From contig NZ_JHEI01000150.1 in assembly GCF_001273835.1 (NCBI RefSeq), positions 123,683 to 187,682 on the forward strand: 64,000 nucleotides of DNA. The letters are read 5' to 3'. Below the pieces are notes generated by a model. The model saw only the letters and a program-made list of their open reading frames with translations. It was not told the origin of the DNA and did not search any database. The position numbers and the translations under genes were made by a program. This document shows positions 8,356 to 17,459 of the stretch, piece by piece; the stretch's first letter is position 1, and each line of letters starts with the position of its first letter. This DNA is from Leucobacter celer subsp. astrifaciens. Lineage in GTDB: Bacteria > Actinomycetota > Actinomycetes > Actinomycetales > Microbacteriaceae.

Positions 8356-9063
8356 ATGCGCGTATTGGTGGTGGAGGACGAGCCCTATATGGCGGAGGCC
8401 ATCCGTGATGGGCTGCGCCTCGAGGCGATCGCCGCCGACATCGCGGGCGACGGCGACACCGCGCTCGAACTGCTGAGCATCAACGACTACGACATCGCGG
8501 TGCTCGACCGCGACGTCCCGGGGCCGTCGGGCGATGAGGTCGCGGCGCACATCGTCGCCTCGGGCAGCGGCATGCCGATCCTCATGCTCACCGCGGCCGA
8601 CCGTCTCGACGACAAGGCCTCCGGCTTCGAGCTCGGCGCCGACGACTACCTCACCAAGCCGTTCGCGCTCCAGGAACTCGTGCTGCGGCTGCGCGCCCTC
8701 GATCGCCGCCGCGCGCACAGTCGCCCGCCCGTGCGCGAGATCGCCGGGCTGCGGCTCGACCCCTTCCGTCGTGAGGTCTACCGCGACGGCCGCTACGTCG
8801 CGCTCACCCGCAAGCAGTTCGCCGTGCTCGAGGTGCTCGTGGCCGCCGAGGGCGGCGTGATCAGCGCCGAGGAGCTGCTCGAGAAGGCCTGGGACGAGAA
8901 CGCCGATCCCTTCACCAACGCCGTGCGCATCACGGTCTCGGCCCTGCGCAAGCGGCTCGGCGAGCCCTGGGCGATCGCGACGGTGCCGGGCGTCGGCTAC
9001 CGCATCGATGTCGGATCGGATGACGGCTCGGGTGTCGCGGACCGGACGGACGACGGTGGATAG
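8356..9063 (+). CDS. Two-component response regulator, OmpR family
   Basis: A 235-residue regulator. The receiver domain (1-115) shows the acidic pair in VEDEP, the phospho-accepting aspartate in VLDRDVPG (D51) and the conserved lysine in TKPF (K101). A winged-helix output domain follows (about 125-225) with LTRKQFAVLEVLVAAEGGVISAEELLEKAWD and a final GVGYRID. The histidine kinase gene overlaps its 3' end and a VanZ gene follows, so it may control that membrane protein and possibly envelope genes nearby; target sites were not identified. It is divergent from the glutaminase gene. Confidence 0.9.
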   Translation: MRVLVVEDEPYMAEAIRDGLRLEAIAADIAGDGDTALELLSINDYDIAVLDRDVPGPSGDEVAAHIVASGSGMPILMLTAADRLDDKASGFELGADDYLTKPFALQELVLRLRALDRRRAHSRPPVREIAGLRLDPFRREVYRDGRYVALTRKQFAVLEVLVAAEGGVISAEELLEKAWDENADPFTNAVRITVSALRKRLGEPWAIATVPGVGYRIDVGSDDGSGVADRTDDGG

Positions 9064-10216
9064 GCGGCCCGGGCTGAGCGTGCGCCTGAAACTCGCGCTC
9101 AGCTACGCCGGGTTCCTGATGCTGGCGGGCGGTCTGCTGCTCGCGGTGGTGTGGGCGTTTCTGCTGCGCTACGTGCCGGCGGACGCCGCTGTCGGCCCGG
9201 GACCGTTCTTCCCCGGCCGCTACGACCTGATTCGCGCCTTCGTGCCTGCGGCGAGCTGGGCGCTGGCCTTCCTGCTGGCCTTCGGCCTGCTGGGCGGGTG
9301 GATTCTCGCGGGCCGCATGCTGGCACCGCTGCGCAGGATCACCGACGCCACGCGCACGACGGCTGACGGATCGCTGTCGCACCGCATCCGCTTGGAGGGG
9401 CGGCGCGACGAGTTCCGCGAACTCGCCGACAGCTTCGACGCCATGCTGACGCAGCTGGAGGCCCATCTCGCCGAGCAGCAGCGCTTCGCTGCCAACGCCT
9501 CCCACGAACTGCGCACCCCGCTCGCCGTCACGCAGACGCTGCTCGACGTGGCGGAGCGGGATCCGGATCACGACCAGCGAGAGCTGCTGATGCGTCTGCG
9601 CGCGGTCAACACGCGGGCGATCGAGCTCACGGAGGCGCTGCTGCTGCTCAGCCGGGCCGACCGGCGATCCTTCGCGCGGGATCGCGTCGACCTGTCGCTC
9701 CTCGCGGAGGAGGCCGCCGAGACGCTGCTGCCCCTCGCCGAGAAGAACGGCGTCTCCGTCGACCTCTCGGGAGACATCGCACCCGCTCTCGGCTCGGACG
9801 CCCTGCTGCTCCAGATGACCGTGAACCTGCTGCACAACGCCATCGTGCACAACCTGTCGGATGGCGGATCGGTGCGTGTGCGCACCTCCGCCGACCAGCG
9901 CACCGCGACGCTGACCGTCGAGAACACCGGCGAGATCGTCAGCCCGCAGCTGCTCTCGACCCTGACCGAGCCGTTCCAGCGCGGCACGCAGCGCATCCGC
10001 GGCGACCACGCCGGCGTCGGTCTGGGGCTCGCGATCGTGCAGAGCATCGTGCGCGCGCACGACGGTGCGCTGACGCTCGAGGCTCGCCAGGAGGGCGGGA
10101 TCCGCGTCACGGTGCGGATCCCGAGGTCTGTCCCGTCCGGAGCCGGTGGGATTCCGGCGCCGATTCCATCCGACCCGGCACGGGAGCCGGTCGGCGACTC
10201 CGAGAGGGAGAACTGA
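9020..10216 (+). CDS. Two-component sensor histidine kinase
   Basis: The kinase, 398 residues from the ATG at 9020, has two membrane helices (about residues 25-50 and 75-100) flanking a short extracellular loop, a HAMP segment beginning at RMLAPLRRITDAT, a dimerisation/phosphotransfer helix with the phospho-accepting H162 in ASHELRTPLA, and an ATPase domain with N-box NLLHNAIVHN and G-box GVGLGLAIVQ. It overlaps the response-regulator gene by 44 bases; an earlier ATG at 9008 and a GTG near 9055 are alternatives. Its small sensory loop suggests detection of membrane or envelope stress, which is inference. The stop codon overlaps the next start by one base. Confidence 0.9.
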   Translation: MTARVSRTGRTTVDRRPGLSVRLKLALSYAGFLMLAGGLLLAVVWAFLLRYVPADAAVGPGPFFPGRYDLIRAFVPAASWALAFLLAFGLLGGWILAGRMLAPLRRITDATRTTADGSLSHRIRLEGRRDEFRELADSFDAMLTQLEAHLAEQQRFAANASHELRTPLAVTQTLLDVAERDPDHDQRELLMRLRAVNTRAIELTEALLLLSRADRRSFARDRVDLSLLAEEAAETLLPLAEKNGVSVDLSGDIAPALGSDALLLQMTVNLLHNAIVHNLSDGGSVRVRTSADQRTATLTVENTGEIVSPQLLSTLTEPFQRGTQRIRGDHAGVGLGLAIVQSIVRAHDGALTLEARQEGGIRVTVRIPRSVPSGAGGIPAPIPSDPAREPVGDSEREN

Positions 10217-10809
10217 TGCCTGTCGCGCAGCACGAGACGGCGACGGCCGCGGAGCACCGATCCGCAAAGCGCGCCCGGGCATGGCTCGTCGCGCTGTTCT
10301 CGGTCTATCTCGTATTGCTCGCCTGGATCGTGCTGTGGAAGCTCGAGCTGCCGCACGTCGGCGTCGCGGGAGTGCGGCAGGTCAAACCGCTCCCGTTCGT
10401 GGCCGATGCCGATTTCGGGGCGAACGAACCGCTCGAGATCGCGGTGAACATCGTGCTGTTCATCCCGTTCGGCCTCTACCTCGGCCTCATCGCGCCGTCG
10501 TGGTCGTGGCGCAGGGCCGTGTGGGTGCTGGCGGGGGCGAGCCTCGCGCTCGAGACCGTCCAGTACCTCCTGGCCATCGGCGTCTCGGACACGACCGACG
10601 TCATCGTCAACACGGCCGGGGGCCTCGCGGGCCTCTGGCTGCTCTCCCGCACGCGCCGTCGATTCGGGGCGGAGGCGCCTGACGTCATGATCCGGGTCTG
10701 CGCGGTGGGCACCGGGCTCGCACTGGTCACGAGTACGCTCTTCTTCCTGTCGCCTCTGCACTACTCGCAGCCGGACGTCGTGGTCGTCGGCCTGGAGAGC
10801 GCACCGTAG
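10216..10809 (+). CDS. VanZ family membrane protein
   Basis: A 197-residue integral membrane protein with about four helices. The VanZ-like core includes VKPLPFVADADFGANEPLEIAVNIVLFIPFGLYLG and the LALETVQYLLAIGVSDTTDVIVNTAGG segment. VanZ proteins give low-level teicoplanin resistance in enterococcal vanA clusters, but most genomic homologues have unknown roles. The gene starts on the last base of the kinase stop codon (TGATG), so it is translationally coupled to the two-component system and is likely part of its output or sensing. Confidence 0.85.
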   Translation: MPVAQHETATAAEHRSAKRARAWLVALFSVYLVLLAWIVLWKLELPHVGVAGVRQVKPLPFVADADFGANEPLEIAVNIVLFIPFGLYLGLIAPSWSWRRAVWVLAGASLALETVQYLLAIGVSDTTDVIVNTAGGLAGLWLLSRTRRRFGAEAPDVMIRVCAVGTGLALVTSTLFFLSPLHYSQPDVVVVGLESAP

Positions 10810-10852
10810 CGTCGTAGCCCCGGCCCCGCTCGCGGCCCGCGTCGACACGGGA

Positions 10853-11533
10853 TCACGACTCCGGCGCCTCGTCGCAGACCGCTCGGATCTCCGCGACCGT
10901 GGACGGATGGGCGAGAATGCGGAAGTGCCCGCCCGTCTCCACGCGCACGTTCCTGGCGCCCATGAGTTCGCTGCCCTCGGGGATGTGGGGATCGAAGCGC
11001 GCGAAGACCGAGACGATCCGCGCGTTGGCCCGGGCGTCGCCGGCCAATCGCTGCAGCGTGACATCGCGAGGCGAGAACGACCGCAGAACGGGGCTGAGCA
11101 GATATCGCGCATATCGAGAACCGCCGAACGGGGCCGCGACGGCGATCATCGAACGGATGCGCTGCGAGCCGGCCCCGAACGCCATGATGTGCTTCCCGAT
11201 CAGGCCGCCCTTGCTGTGCGCGACGACGGTCACCCGTTCGAGATCCCGCGCCGTCAGGTACTCCTCGACGAGCCGGGCGCCTGCGGTCACCGGGACGCGG
11301 TTGTTGCGCAGCGGATCGACCACGTGCACGGGGTGGCCGCGCCCGTGCAGGTCGAGGATCAGCGGGAGCAGGAACCGCCACGACTCGTACACGCCGGGGA
11401 TGATCAGCACCGGCGCACCGTCACCGCTCAGGAATGCGCGAGGATCGGGGCGCGTCGCGAACGCGCGCAGCTGCCGCCACCCGGCGTAGGTGTAGTCGGC
11501 CACCCACCAGGCGGCCTTCCGCAGCGTGCTCAT
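10853..11533 (-). CDS. Alpha/beta-hydrolase, lipase/esterase-like
   Basis: The 226-residue protein has an oxyanion-hole strand (VLIIPGVYESWRFL), a nucleophile elbow AHSKG (a variant of GxSxG) within VVAHSKGGLIGKHIMAF, a likely acid in ARFDPHIP, and a catalytic histidine in GGHFRIL. It resembles small actinobacterial triacylglycerol lipase-type esterases. There is no signal peptide, so it is probably cytoplasmic. It is transcribed toward the VanZ gene from the opposite strand; a 43-base gap separates the convergent stops. Confidence 0.75.
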   Translation of the reverse strand: MSTLRKAAWWVADYTYAGWRQLRAFATRPDPRAFLSGDGAPVLIIPGVYESWRFLLPLILDLHGRGHPVHVVDPLRNNRVPVTAGARLVEEYLTARDLERVTVVAHSKGGLIGKHIMAFGAGSQRIRSMIAVAAPFGGSRYARYLLSPVLRSFSPRDVTLQRLAGDARANARIVSVFARFDPHIPEGSELMGARNVRVETGGHFRILAHPSTVAEIRAVCDEAPES

Positions 11534-11598
11534 CGTCCCGCTATGGTCTCATGCTCGGCGGGGCTGCGATCGAGGGCGCCCCGGGAACGCTCCGGCGC

Positions 11599-13329
11599 TC
11601 AATCGTCCCGCGGCTGAGGAGCGGATGCCGTGCGACCCTCGTCGAAAGCGCGGTCCTCGCGGAAGGCCCGCCGCCGGACGTACTCGTGCACCTCGTCCAG
11701 CACACCCGCCTGGGCGCGGGCACGGTGGGCGAGATCCTCGAAGACCCGCGGATCCAGCCCCAGCTCGCCCGCGTGCTCCTGCAGCGTCTGCCACACGCCG
11801 AGCTTGCCCATCACGGCGCTGCGCATCAGCTCCGTCTCCAGCACCAGGGTCAGCGGCGAGCGGGAGAACAGCCGGCCGTTGCTCTTGAGACGTCCGGCGT
11901 GCTCGCCGGCCCAGGAGACCGCCTGCCGGTAGGGTCGCTGCCGCAGTCCGAGGTCGTGGATGAGCTGCCGCAGGAAGGCGCGCTCGAGTCGGATCTCCTC
12001 CGCCAGCTCGGAGAGCCGAGCGTAGACCGGGGTGTCGATCGTCTCCTCCGCCATGCGCTCGATCCGCCCCGCTCCGGCGGTGGCGCCGGTCAGGTGGTCC
12101 GAGAGGTAGAGGCCCAGCAGATCCCGTGAGATCCCGTCGGCGGAGACCGGATCCTCCGAGCCCGGAGCGCCGGCATCGCCCGCGGGGGCGCTCTCTCGCG
12201 CAGTCTCGGGATCCGCGCCATCCTGCGGCGGATCGCCGGCGTCGGCCCCGCTATCGGCCGGACCCCGGGCCGCGGGGAGCCGGCCGTCATCGGGATTTCT
12301 GGGTCGCAGCGGCACGGATGCCGTTCCACGCCCCTCGGCCATGCCGCGCAGCAGCTCGCGCAGGGCCTGCGCCGCGGTGACGCGGGGCCGCCACTCGAGT
12401 TCGCTCGCGGCCCTCGAGTTGTCCATCATCGGCACGGCCGTCGCCATGTCGAGCCACCCCTCATCGGCGGCGACGAGCCCGGCCCGGTGGCCGCCGAACA
12501 GGAACGCGCGCACCAGGCGCGGGGGCAGCTCGACGACGCGGCCGTGGTCGATGATGTCGGCGAGATCCTGCGGGGTGAGCACGTCATCGGCGCAGATGTT
12601 GAAGGCTCCGGGCGCGCGCTTCACGACCGCGGCGGCGTAGGCCCGGCCGAGATCATCTGCGTGCACGGCCTGCATGCCGCGCAGCCCCTTCGGCACGGGC
12701 AGCACCGGCGGCTTCGCCGAGCCGAACACCTGCAGCGGTACCCGGCCGGCGAGGAAGTAGCGCTGAATCTCCGAGCCGGCATCGGCCTGGAAGATGAGCG
12801 CCGATCGCAGTCGTGTCACGAGAACACCGGGGTGGGCGACGGAGAACTCGTCGAGCACTCGCTCCTGGGCGGCCTTGTCGACGCTGTAGTGCGAGGTGGG
12901 GATGCCGTGCGTCGACCACGTCTCGTCGCGCCGCATCTGCACGGGATCGGGGGAGTAGGCTCCCACCGACGACGCCGCGACCAGGTGCCGCACCCCCGCT
13001 GCGGCAGCCGCGCGCGCCACCCGCTCAGTGCCCTCGACGTTCACCCGGCGCAGGAGTTCGCGCTGGGAGTTCGGCTGGATCAGCCAGGCCAGGTGGATCA
13101 CGGCACCGGCTCCCGTGAACGCGTCCCTGAGCCGGGCGCCGGCGTCCTCCGCCGACGATGCCGCGGCGATGTCGATCGACGCCCACTCGCAGCCGGAGTA
13201 GGGGGCGACCTCGGTGTCGGGCATCCGCCTGGCGATGCCCAGCACGGAGCTCACCTCGGGGGCGTCCGCGAGCGCTCTGAGCACCGCGGTGCCCGCGTTG
13301 CCGGTGGCTCCCACGACTACGACGCGCAT
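11599..13329 (-). CDS. NAD-dependent epimerase/dehydratase fused to a helical-bundle domain
   Basis: The 576-residue product has two parts. Residues 1 to about 330 are an extended SDR: the Rossmann loop GATGNAGTAV at the start, VIHLAWLIQP, the catalytic serine in AASSVGAYSP and YSVDK (YxxxK). A linker rich in Pro, Gly and Asp (about 345-405) leads to roughly 150 C-terminal residues predicted all-helical (LLGLYLSDHLTGATAGAGRIERMAEE, then LRQLIHDLGLRQ and ETELMRSAVMGKLGVWQTL). I know this second region as a stand-alone actinobacterial protein of unknown function with a ferritin-like look. The ATG at 13329 has a GGAGGAG ribosome-binding site; an in-frame start 12 codons earlier lacks one. The fusion appears genuine, since the frame is continuous. 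Confidence 0.75.
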   Translation of the reverse strand: MRVVVVGATGNAGTAVLRALADAPEVSSVLGIARRMPDTEVAPYSGCEWASIDIAAASSAEDAGARLRDAFTGAGAVIHLAWLIQPNSQRELLRRVNVEGTERVARAAAAAGVRHLVAASSVGAYSPDPVQMRRDETWSTHGIPTSHYSVDKAAQERVLDEFSVAHPGVLVTRLRSALIFQADAGSEIQRYFLAGRVPLQVFGSAKPPVLPVPKGLRGMQAVHADDLGRAYAAAVVKRAPGAFNICADDVLTPQDLADIIDHGRVVELPPRLVRAFLFGGHRAGLVAADEGWLDMATAVPMMDNSRAASELEWRPRVTAAQALRELLRGMAEGRGTASVPLRPRNPDDGRLPAARGPADSGADAGDPPQDGADPETARESAPAGDAGAPGSEDPVSADGISRDLLGLYLSDHLTGATAGAGRIERMAEETIDTPVYARLSELAEEIRLERAFLRQLIHDLGLRQRPYRQAVSWAGEHAGRLKSNGRLFSRSPLTLVLETELMRSAVMGKLGVWQTLQEHAGELGLDPRVFEDLAHRARAQAGVLDEVHEYVRRRAFREDRAFDEGRTASAPQPRDD

Positions 13330-13390
13330 GACTGCTCCTCCCTGTGCAGACTGTGATCGGCGCACCCGGCGGCGCGCGTGCTGGTCCCGC

Positions 13391-14296
13391 TCATGGCGAG
13401 GGGGTCCCGCCGTTGACGTTGAGGGTCTCGCCGATCACGTAGCTCGACTCGGGGGACGTGAGGAACACGAACGCGGGCGCGAGTTCCGTGGGCTGGCCGG
13501 CCCGGCCGATGGGAGTGTTCTTGCCGAAGTCCGGCAGGGCGTCCTTGGGCTGCCCGTCCGACACCTGCAGCGGGGTCCAGATCGGGCCGGGCGCCACCGC
13601 GTTGACGCGGATGCCGCGCGGCGCGAGCAGCTGCCCCAGCCCCTTCGTGAAGTTGTTGATCGCCGCCTTGGTCGACGCGTAGTCGAGCAGGTGGGAGGAG
13701 GGCTTGTAGGCCTGGATCGAGGTCGTGTTCACGATGGTCGACCCGGCGGGCAGGTGCGGCAGCGCGGCGCGGGAGATGCGATAGATCGCGTGGATGTTCG
13801 TGTCGAACGTCGCGGTCCACTGCTCGTCGGGCAGATCGGCGATGTCCTCCACCGCGATCTGCCTGCCCGCGTTGTTGACGAGAGCGTCGAGGCCGCCGAG
13901 CGCCCCGACCGCCTGCTCGACGAGCTCCTCGCAGAAGTCGCGATCGGAGATGTCGCCGGGCAGGAGCACGGCTCGCCGGCCCGCGTCCTCGATGAACGAC
14001 TTGATCTTCTGCGCGTCCTCCTCCTCGGCGGGAAGATACGACAGAGCGACGTCGGCGCCCTCGCGAGCGAAGGCGATCGCCACGGCAGCGCCGATTCCCG
14101 AATCGGCGCCGGTGATCAGGGCCTTGCGCCCCTGCAGGCGACCGGTCCCGCGGTAGGAGTGCTGGCCGCGGTCGGTCCGCGGCACGAGCTCCTGGTCGAG
14201 CCCCGGCTCGGGCTGGTGCTGCACGGGCGGGGAGATGACGGGGAATCGCGTCACCGGGTTCTGGAACGTCAGCTGATCGGTCGAGTTCTCTGACAC
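13391..14296 (-). CDS. SDR family oxidoreductase, general-stress (YhxC/YdaD-like) type
   Basis: This 301-residue SDR has the long N-terminal extension of the Bacillus YhxC/YdaD group (PPVQHQPEPGLDQELVPRTD) before the Rossmann fold. Motifs: TGADSGIG cofactor loop, DISD, NNAGRQ, catalytic serine in NTTSIQAY, YASTK, and NAVAPGPIWTPLQ. These enzymes are stress-induced in several bacteria; the natural substrate is unknown. The GTG at 14296 is preceded by AAGGAGG. The epimerase fusion lies 61 bases downstream on the same strand, and an exporter-like gene is divergent. Confidence 0.85.
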   Translation of the reverse strand: MSENSTDQLTFQNPVTRFPVISPPVQHQPEPGLDQELVPRTDRGQHSYRGTGRLQGRKALITGADSGIGAAVAIAFAREGADVALSYLPAEEEDAQKIKSFIEDAGRRAVLLPGDISDRDFCEELVEQAVGALGGLDALVNNAGRQIAVEDIADLPDEQWTATFDTNIHAIYRISRAALPHLPAGSTIVNTTSIQAYKPSSHLLDYASTKAAINNFTKGLGQLLAPRGIRVNAVAPGPIWTPLQVSDGQPKDALPDFGKNTPIGRAGQPTELAPAFVFLTSPESSYVIGETLNVNGGTPSP

Positions 14297-14502
14297 TGGG
14301 TGCCTCCTTCACTGCTCCTGGTGCAGATCCACCCTCGTGCACGAGGCGGATCCTGTCGACGGGGTTGCGCTCGTCGCCCGTACCCGTCCTTCGCGCCGCG
14401 ATTCCGGGTGGCAAGGGCCTGGATTCGCGGCGACGCATGGCGTAGCCTCGCCCCCGATGCGCGAGCGAGAGGAGTGCCCATGACGAGGTCGGCGGAGGAA
14501 CG

Positions 14503-15561
14503 ATGCTGCTGAGGACCGGGCCGCTCGGGAAGATGACGAAGCGCTGGGGGAAGCAGCTGGGCCGTCTCTCGCGGCTCGTGCTCGCGGCCAAGACGGCCCT
14601 GGCTGCGGCGCTCGCCTGGTACCTCGCGCCGTTGGTCCCGTTCGCGGAGTCCGAGTACTCGTACTACGCCCCGCTCGGCGTGCTCGTGAGCATGTACACC
14701 ACGGTGCTCGACTCGATGCGCTCCGGCCTGCAGGCGCTGGTGGGGCTGGCGGTCGGGATCGCGCTGGGGCTCGGTGCGCTGAGCCTCGTGGCTGCCGGCG
14801 CCCCATCGATCGCAGCCGTCGCCCTCGTCGTCGGCGTTGGCGTAGCGCTGGGTGGTCTGCACGCCTTCGGCGCAGGGCGGGACTGGATTCCCATTGCCGG
14901 TCTGCTCGTGCTCCTGCTGAGCGGGCGAGAGGACGGCGAGTTCTCCCTCTCCTACCTGGCGACGATGGGATTCGGCGTGATCGTCGGAGTGCTCGTGCAG
15001 TGGATCGCCGTGCCGCCGCTCTACTTCGGCGAGGCTCGGGCACGCCTCGCCGATCTGCGGGGCGCGCTCGCCGCCTGCCTCGAGGAGGCCGAGGCGCTCG
15101 CGCGTGGTGAACAACAGGACACGAACCGATTGGAGCACTCGGCCGACCACCTCGTCGCGACGCTCGAGAAGGTCACGGAGGAGATCCGGGAGGCCCGGCG
15201 CAGTGAACGGGCGAACCCTCGGGCCCGCCGCCGGTATGGAGAGCGCGAGGACTTCGACGAGCAGCTCGGTGTTCTCGACCGCGCGGTGTTCTTCACCCGC
15301 GTGCTCTCGAATCTCGTGCGGCCGGAGGAGGGAGATGGAGCGTTGCGGGGAGCGCTCGGCGACGCGATCGCGCGGTGCCGCTCGGCCGTGTCCGCGGCAC
15401 CGAGCGGTGATGAGCGGGAACAGGCCCTGGATGAGGCGCGAGATGCGCTCGATCGGTATTTCCTCCTGCTCGGCACGGATCTGCGTCGAGAGCCCGCGCT
15501 GCGGGCGGACGAAGCCGCGACCGGCGCGTGTCTGAGACGGATCATCGATGCTCTCGCGTGA
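14503..15561 (+). CDS. Aromatic acid exporter (ArAE/FUSC-like) family protein
   Basis: The 352-residue protein has five to six hydrophobic segments in residues 25-180 (for example LALAAKTALAAALAWYLAPL) and a long cytoplasmic helical tail rich in Glu and Arg (190-352). The organisation is that of the FUSC/aromatic acid exporter group, half the size of proteobacterial AaeB. Transport of aromatic acids is known for some family members; the substrate here is unknown. GGAGGAAC precedes the ATG. It is divergent from the stress SDR and may share its 206-base upstream region. Confidence 0.7.
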   Translation: MLLRTGPLGKMTKRWGKQLGRLSRLVLAAKTALAAALAWYLAPLVPFAESEYSYYAPLGVLVSMYTTVLDSMRSGLQALVGLAVGIALGLGALSLVAAGAPSIAAVALVVGVGVALGGLHAFGAGRDWIPIAGLLVLLLSGREDGEFSLSYLATMGFGVIVGVLVQWIAVPPLYFGEARARLADLRGALAACLEEAEALARGEQQDTNRLEHSADHLVATLEKVTEEIREARRSERANPRARRRYGEREDFDEQLGVLDRAVFFTRVLSNLVRPEEGDGALRGALGDAIARCRSAVSAAPSGDEREQALDEARDALDRYFLLLGTDLRREPALRADEAATGACLRRIIDALA

Positions 15562-15694
15562 GGTTCTCCTCCCGGGGAGCGCGAGGCGGCAGAAGGAGCG
15601 CATACCGGGGCGCGAGATCGGGCGCAAGCCCCCTGCGGGGCGGGACGATCCGTTCCTACAATCGCCGTAGCCGTCAGGCGAAAGGAGAAACACC

Positions 15695-16180
15695 GTGTCT
15701 CAGACCACGCTCGAAACGCCCACCGATCTGCTCCGTTTTCAACTGCGCACCACGATGACCATGGAAGAGGACTCGCTCGCAGCCCTTGGCGAACTCGCCG
15801 AAGCGGCACCCTCGAAGGACATCCAGAAGCTCTTCCACCACCACGCCGACGAGACGCGAGAGCAGATCGAGAACCTGCGCAAGGTGTTCGGGCTGCTCGA
15901 GTTCCCGGAGTCGACCGCCGGATCACCCGCCACGAAGGGGATCTCTAAGCAGGCGGAGTCCCTCATCGCGCGTTCCGCTCCCGAGCTGCGGGACCAGGTC
16001 GCCCTGTCGTGCGCCCTCGGCAACGAGCACTACGAGATCTCCGTCTACCAGACCCTCATCACCGCGACCGAGTCCCAGGGCGCAGTCGACGCCGTCGCAC
16101 TGCTCACGGACAACCTGGATCAGGAGACGCACACGAGCGAGGAACTGCTCAGCCGTCTGCAGCAGCTCGTGGCACCGTAG
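15695..16180 (+). CDS. YciE/YciF-like ferroxidase family protein (DUF892)
   Basis: A 161-residue four-helix protein of the ferritin-like DUF892 group. Putative metal ligands fall in E-rich helix 1 (MEEDSLAALGELAEAA), HHHADETREQIENL in helix 2, and CALGNEHYEISVYQTL in helix 3, with NLDQETHTSEELLSRL at the end. YciF-type proteins are associated with osmotic and oxidative stress. The GTG start has an AAAGGAG site seven bases upstream. It sits beside other stress-type genes and converges on the polyketide operon across a GC-rich hairpin. Confidence 0.85.
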   Translation: MSQTTLETPTDLLRFQLRTTMTMEEDSLAALGELAEAAPSKDIQKLFHHHADETREQIENLRKVFGLLEFPESTAGSPATKGISKQAESLIARSAPELRDQVALSCALGNEHYEISVYQTLITATESQGAVDAVALLTDNLDQETHTSEELLSRLQQLVAP

Positions 16181-16241
16181 GACTCGCCGAACGCCGAACG
16201 CCGAACCTCCGACTTTCGCGTCGGGCCGCACCCCAGCCGCC

Positions 16242-16272
16242 CTGAGCCGCCCCCAGCGCGGGGACGGCTCAG
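16242..16272. terminator. Putative bidirectional terminator hairpin
   Basis: CTGAGCCG at 16242-16249 pairs with CGGCTCAG at 16265-16272, extended by C-run/G-run pairing inside. It lies between convergent genes and overlaps the stop codon of the flavoprotein gene. There is no long T tract. Confidence 0.45.
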
Positions 16273-17459
16273 CCGCGCTGCGCGTCCCGGTCGAAGCCCA
16301 TCGCGTAGGCACGGGCGGCGAGCCGCGCGGGCGGCCCTGAAGCGGCGACTCCGATCGCAGCGCTCAGCGCGGCGTGCGCGCGCGTCGAGCGAGCGCGGCC
16401 CAGTGCCGTGTTGAGGCCGGCGAGACGGGCCGCCGTGCGCGCCGAGGCCCGCCGACGGCGCTCCCAGCGTTCGAGCTCCCGCTCGGGCTCCGGGTCGCCT
16501 TCGCGCCGCAGCAACCACCGTGCGAGGAGCGGAGCAAGGGTCGCCGCGTCGAGCAGGCCGAGGTTCATGCCCTGTCCGCCGATGGGGCTCACCTCATGCG
16601 CCGCGTCGCCGATCGCGAAGACGCGGCCGGCGCGCATGCGCTCCAGCAGCGAGCGACGGATCCCGAACGCCGTCGCCGACTCCACCCGCGCCGCGAGCCC
16701 CGCATCGCCGGCCCGTTCGGCCACCGCCAGACGGAGGCGCTCGCCGCGATGCCCCCGCGAGTCCGACGTGCGCGGCGGACCGGCGCGTCCGCCGTCCCAG
16801 GCGACGAGCCTCCGACCGCCGCCCGGCAGCGGGAAGGATTCCAGCACGCCGTCCGCGTGGAGCGTGATGATCGCCGTATCGCCCGGCTGCTCCGGGGCCT
16901 CGGCCAGATCAGTCATGAGATAGCGGTCGACGTAGCTGCGGGTTCGCCCGCCCAGCCGGGGACGCACGAGGTCCCTGCCCGAGGCGCCCGCCGCCACCAC
17001 GACCGCACGTGCGCGCAGCTCGAGCTCCGTCGGCCCGACGCGGATGTGCAGGATCACACTGCCGGGCCGCTCGCTGATCTCCAGCACCTCGGCGCCGAGC
17101 AGGGGGTCGGGCGCCCCCGCGCTCACGGCCGCCTCCGTCACGGCCTGCGGCACGGCCGCGACGAACGGGAAGCGCCCGCCGAGCCGGTCGAAGCGCACCT
17201 CGCCGATCGTGCGCCCGCCCGAGCGCGCGATCCCGCGCGGGATGCGGGCCGCCTCGGCGAGGATGCGCTCGGCGGCACCCGACGGTTCGAGTGCCGCGAG
17301 CGCGGGCGGATGCAGGCCGATGGCGCGAGTACCCGGCTCCGGAGCACTGCGGCGCTCGAGGATCGCGGCGTCGACCCCCAGGCGCGCGAGCTCGGCGGCG
17401 ACGCAGAGCCCCGCCGGTCCCGCGCCGACCACGGCCACCTCGACCGCCCCGGTGCTCAC
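16269..17459 (-). CDS. FAD-dependent oxidoreductase (UbiH/PHBH-like) of the type III PKS operon
   Basis: The protein, 396 residues, begins VSTGAVEVAVVGAGPAGL with the FAD-binding GxGxxG, has an arginine-rich second motif and the later FAD motif VFAIGDAAHEVSPIGGQGMNLGLLDA, the signature of class A flavoprotein aromatic hydroxylases such as UbiH and p-hydroxybenzoate hydroxylase. In the context of a type III polyketide synthase and a methyltransferase it probably hydroxylates the polyketide ring, as SrsC does in Streptomyces griseus. The GTG at 17459 overlaps the methyltransferase stop by four bases (GTGA), so the genes are translationally coupled. Confidence 0.82.
   Translation of the reverse strand: MSTGAVEVAVVGAGPAGLCVAAELARLGVDAAILERRSAPEPGTRAIGLHPPALAALEPSGAAERILAEAARIPRGIARSGGRTIGEVRFDRLGGRFPFVAAVPQAVTEAAVSAGAPDPLLGAEVLEISERPGSVILHIRVGPTELELRARAVVVAAGASGRDLVRPRLGGRTRSYVDRYLMTDLAEAPEQPGDTAIITLHADGVLESFPLPGGGRRLVAWDGGRAGPPRTSDSRGHRGERLRLAVAERAGDAGLAARVESATAFGIRRSLLERMRAGRVFAIGDAAHEVSPIGGQGMNLGLLDAATLAPLLARWLLRREGDPEPERELERWERRRRASARTAARLAGLNTALGRARSTRAHAALSAAIGVAASGPPARLAARAYAMGFDRDAQRG

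Noticed and set aside
4226..10809. Glycopeptide resistance cluster
   Set aside because: VanY and VanZ homologues are present but vanH, vanA and vanX are not, and both families are common in sensitive actinobacteria.
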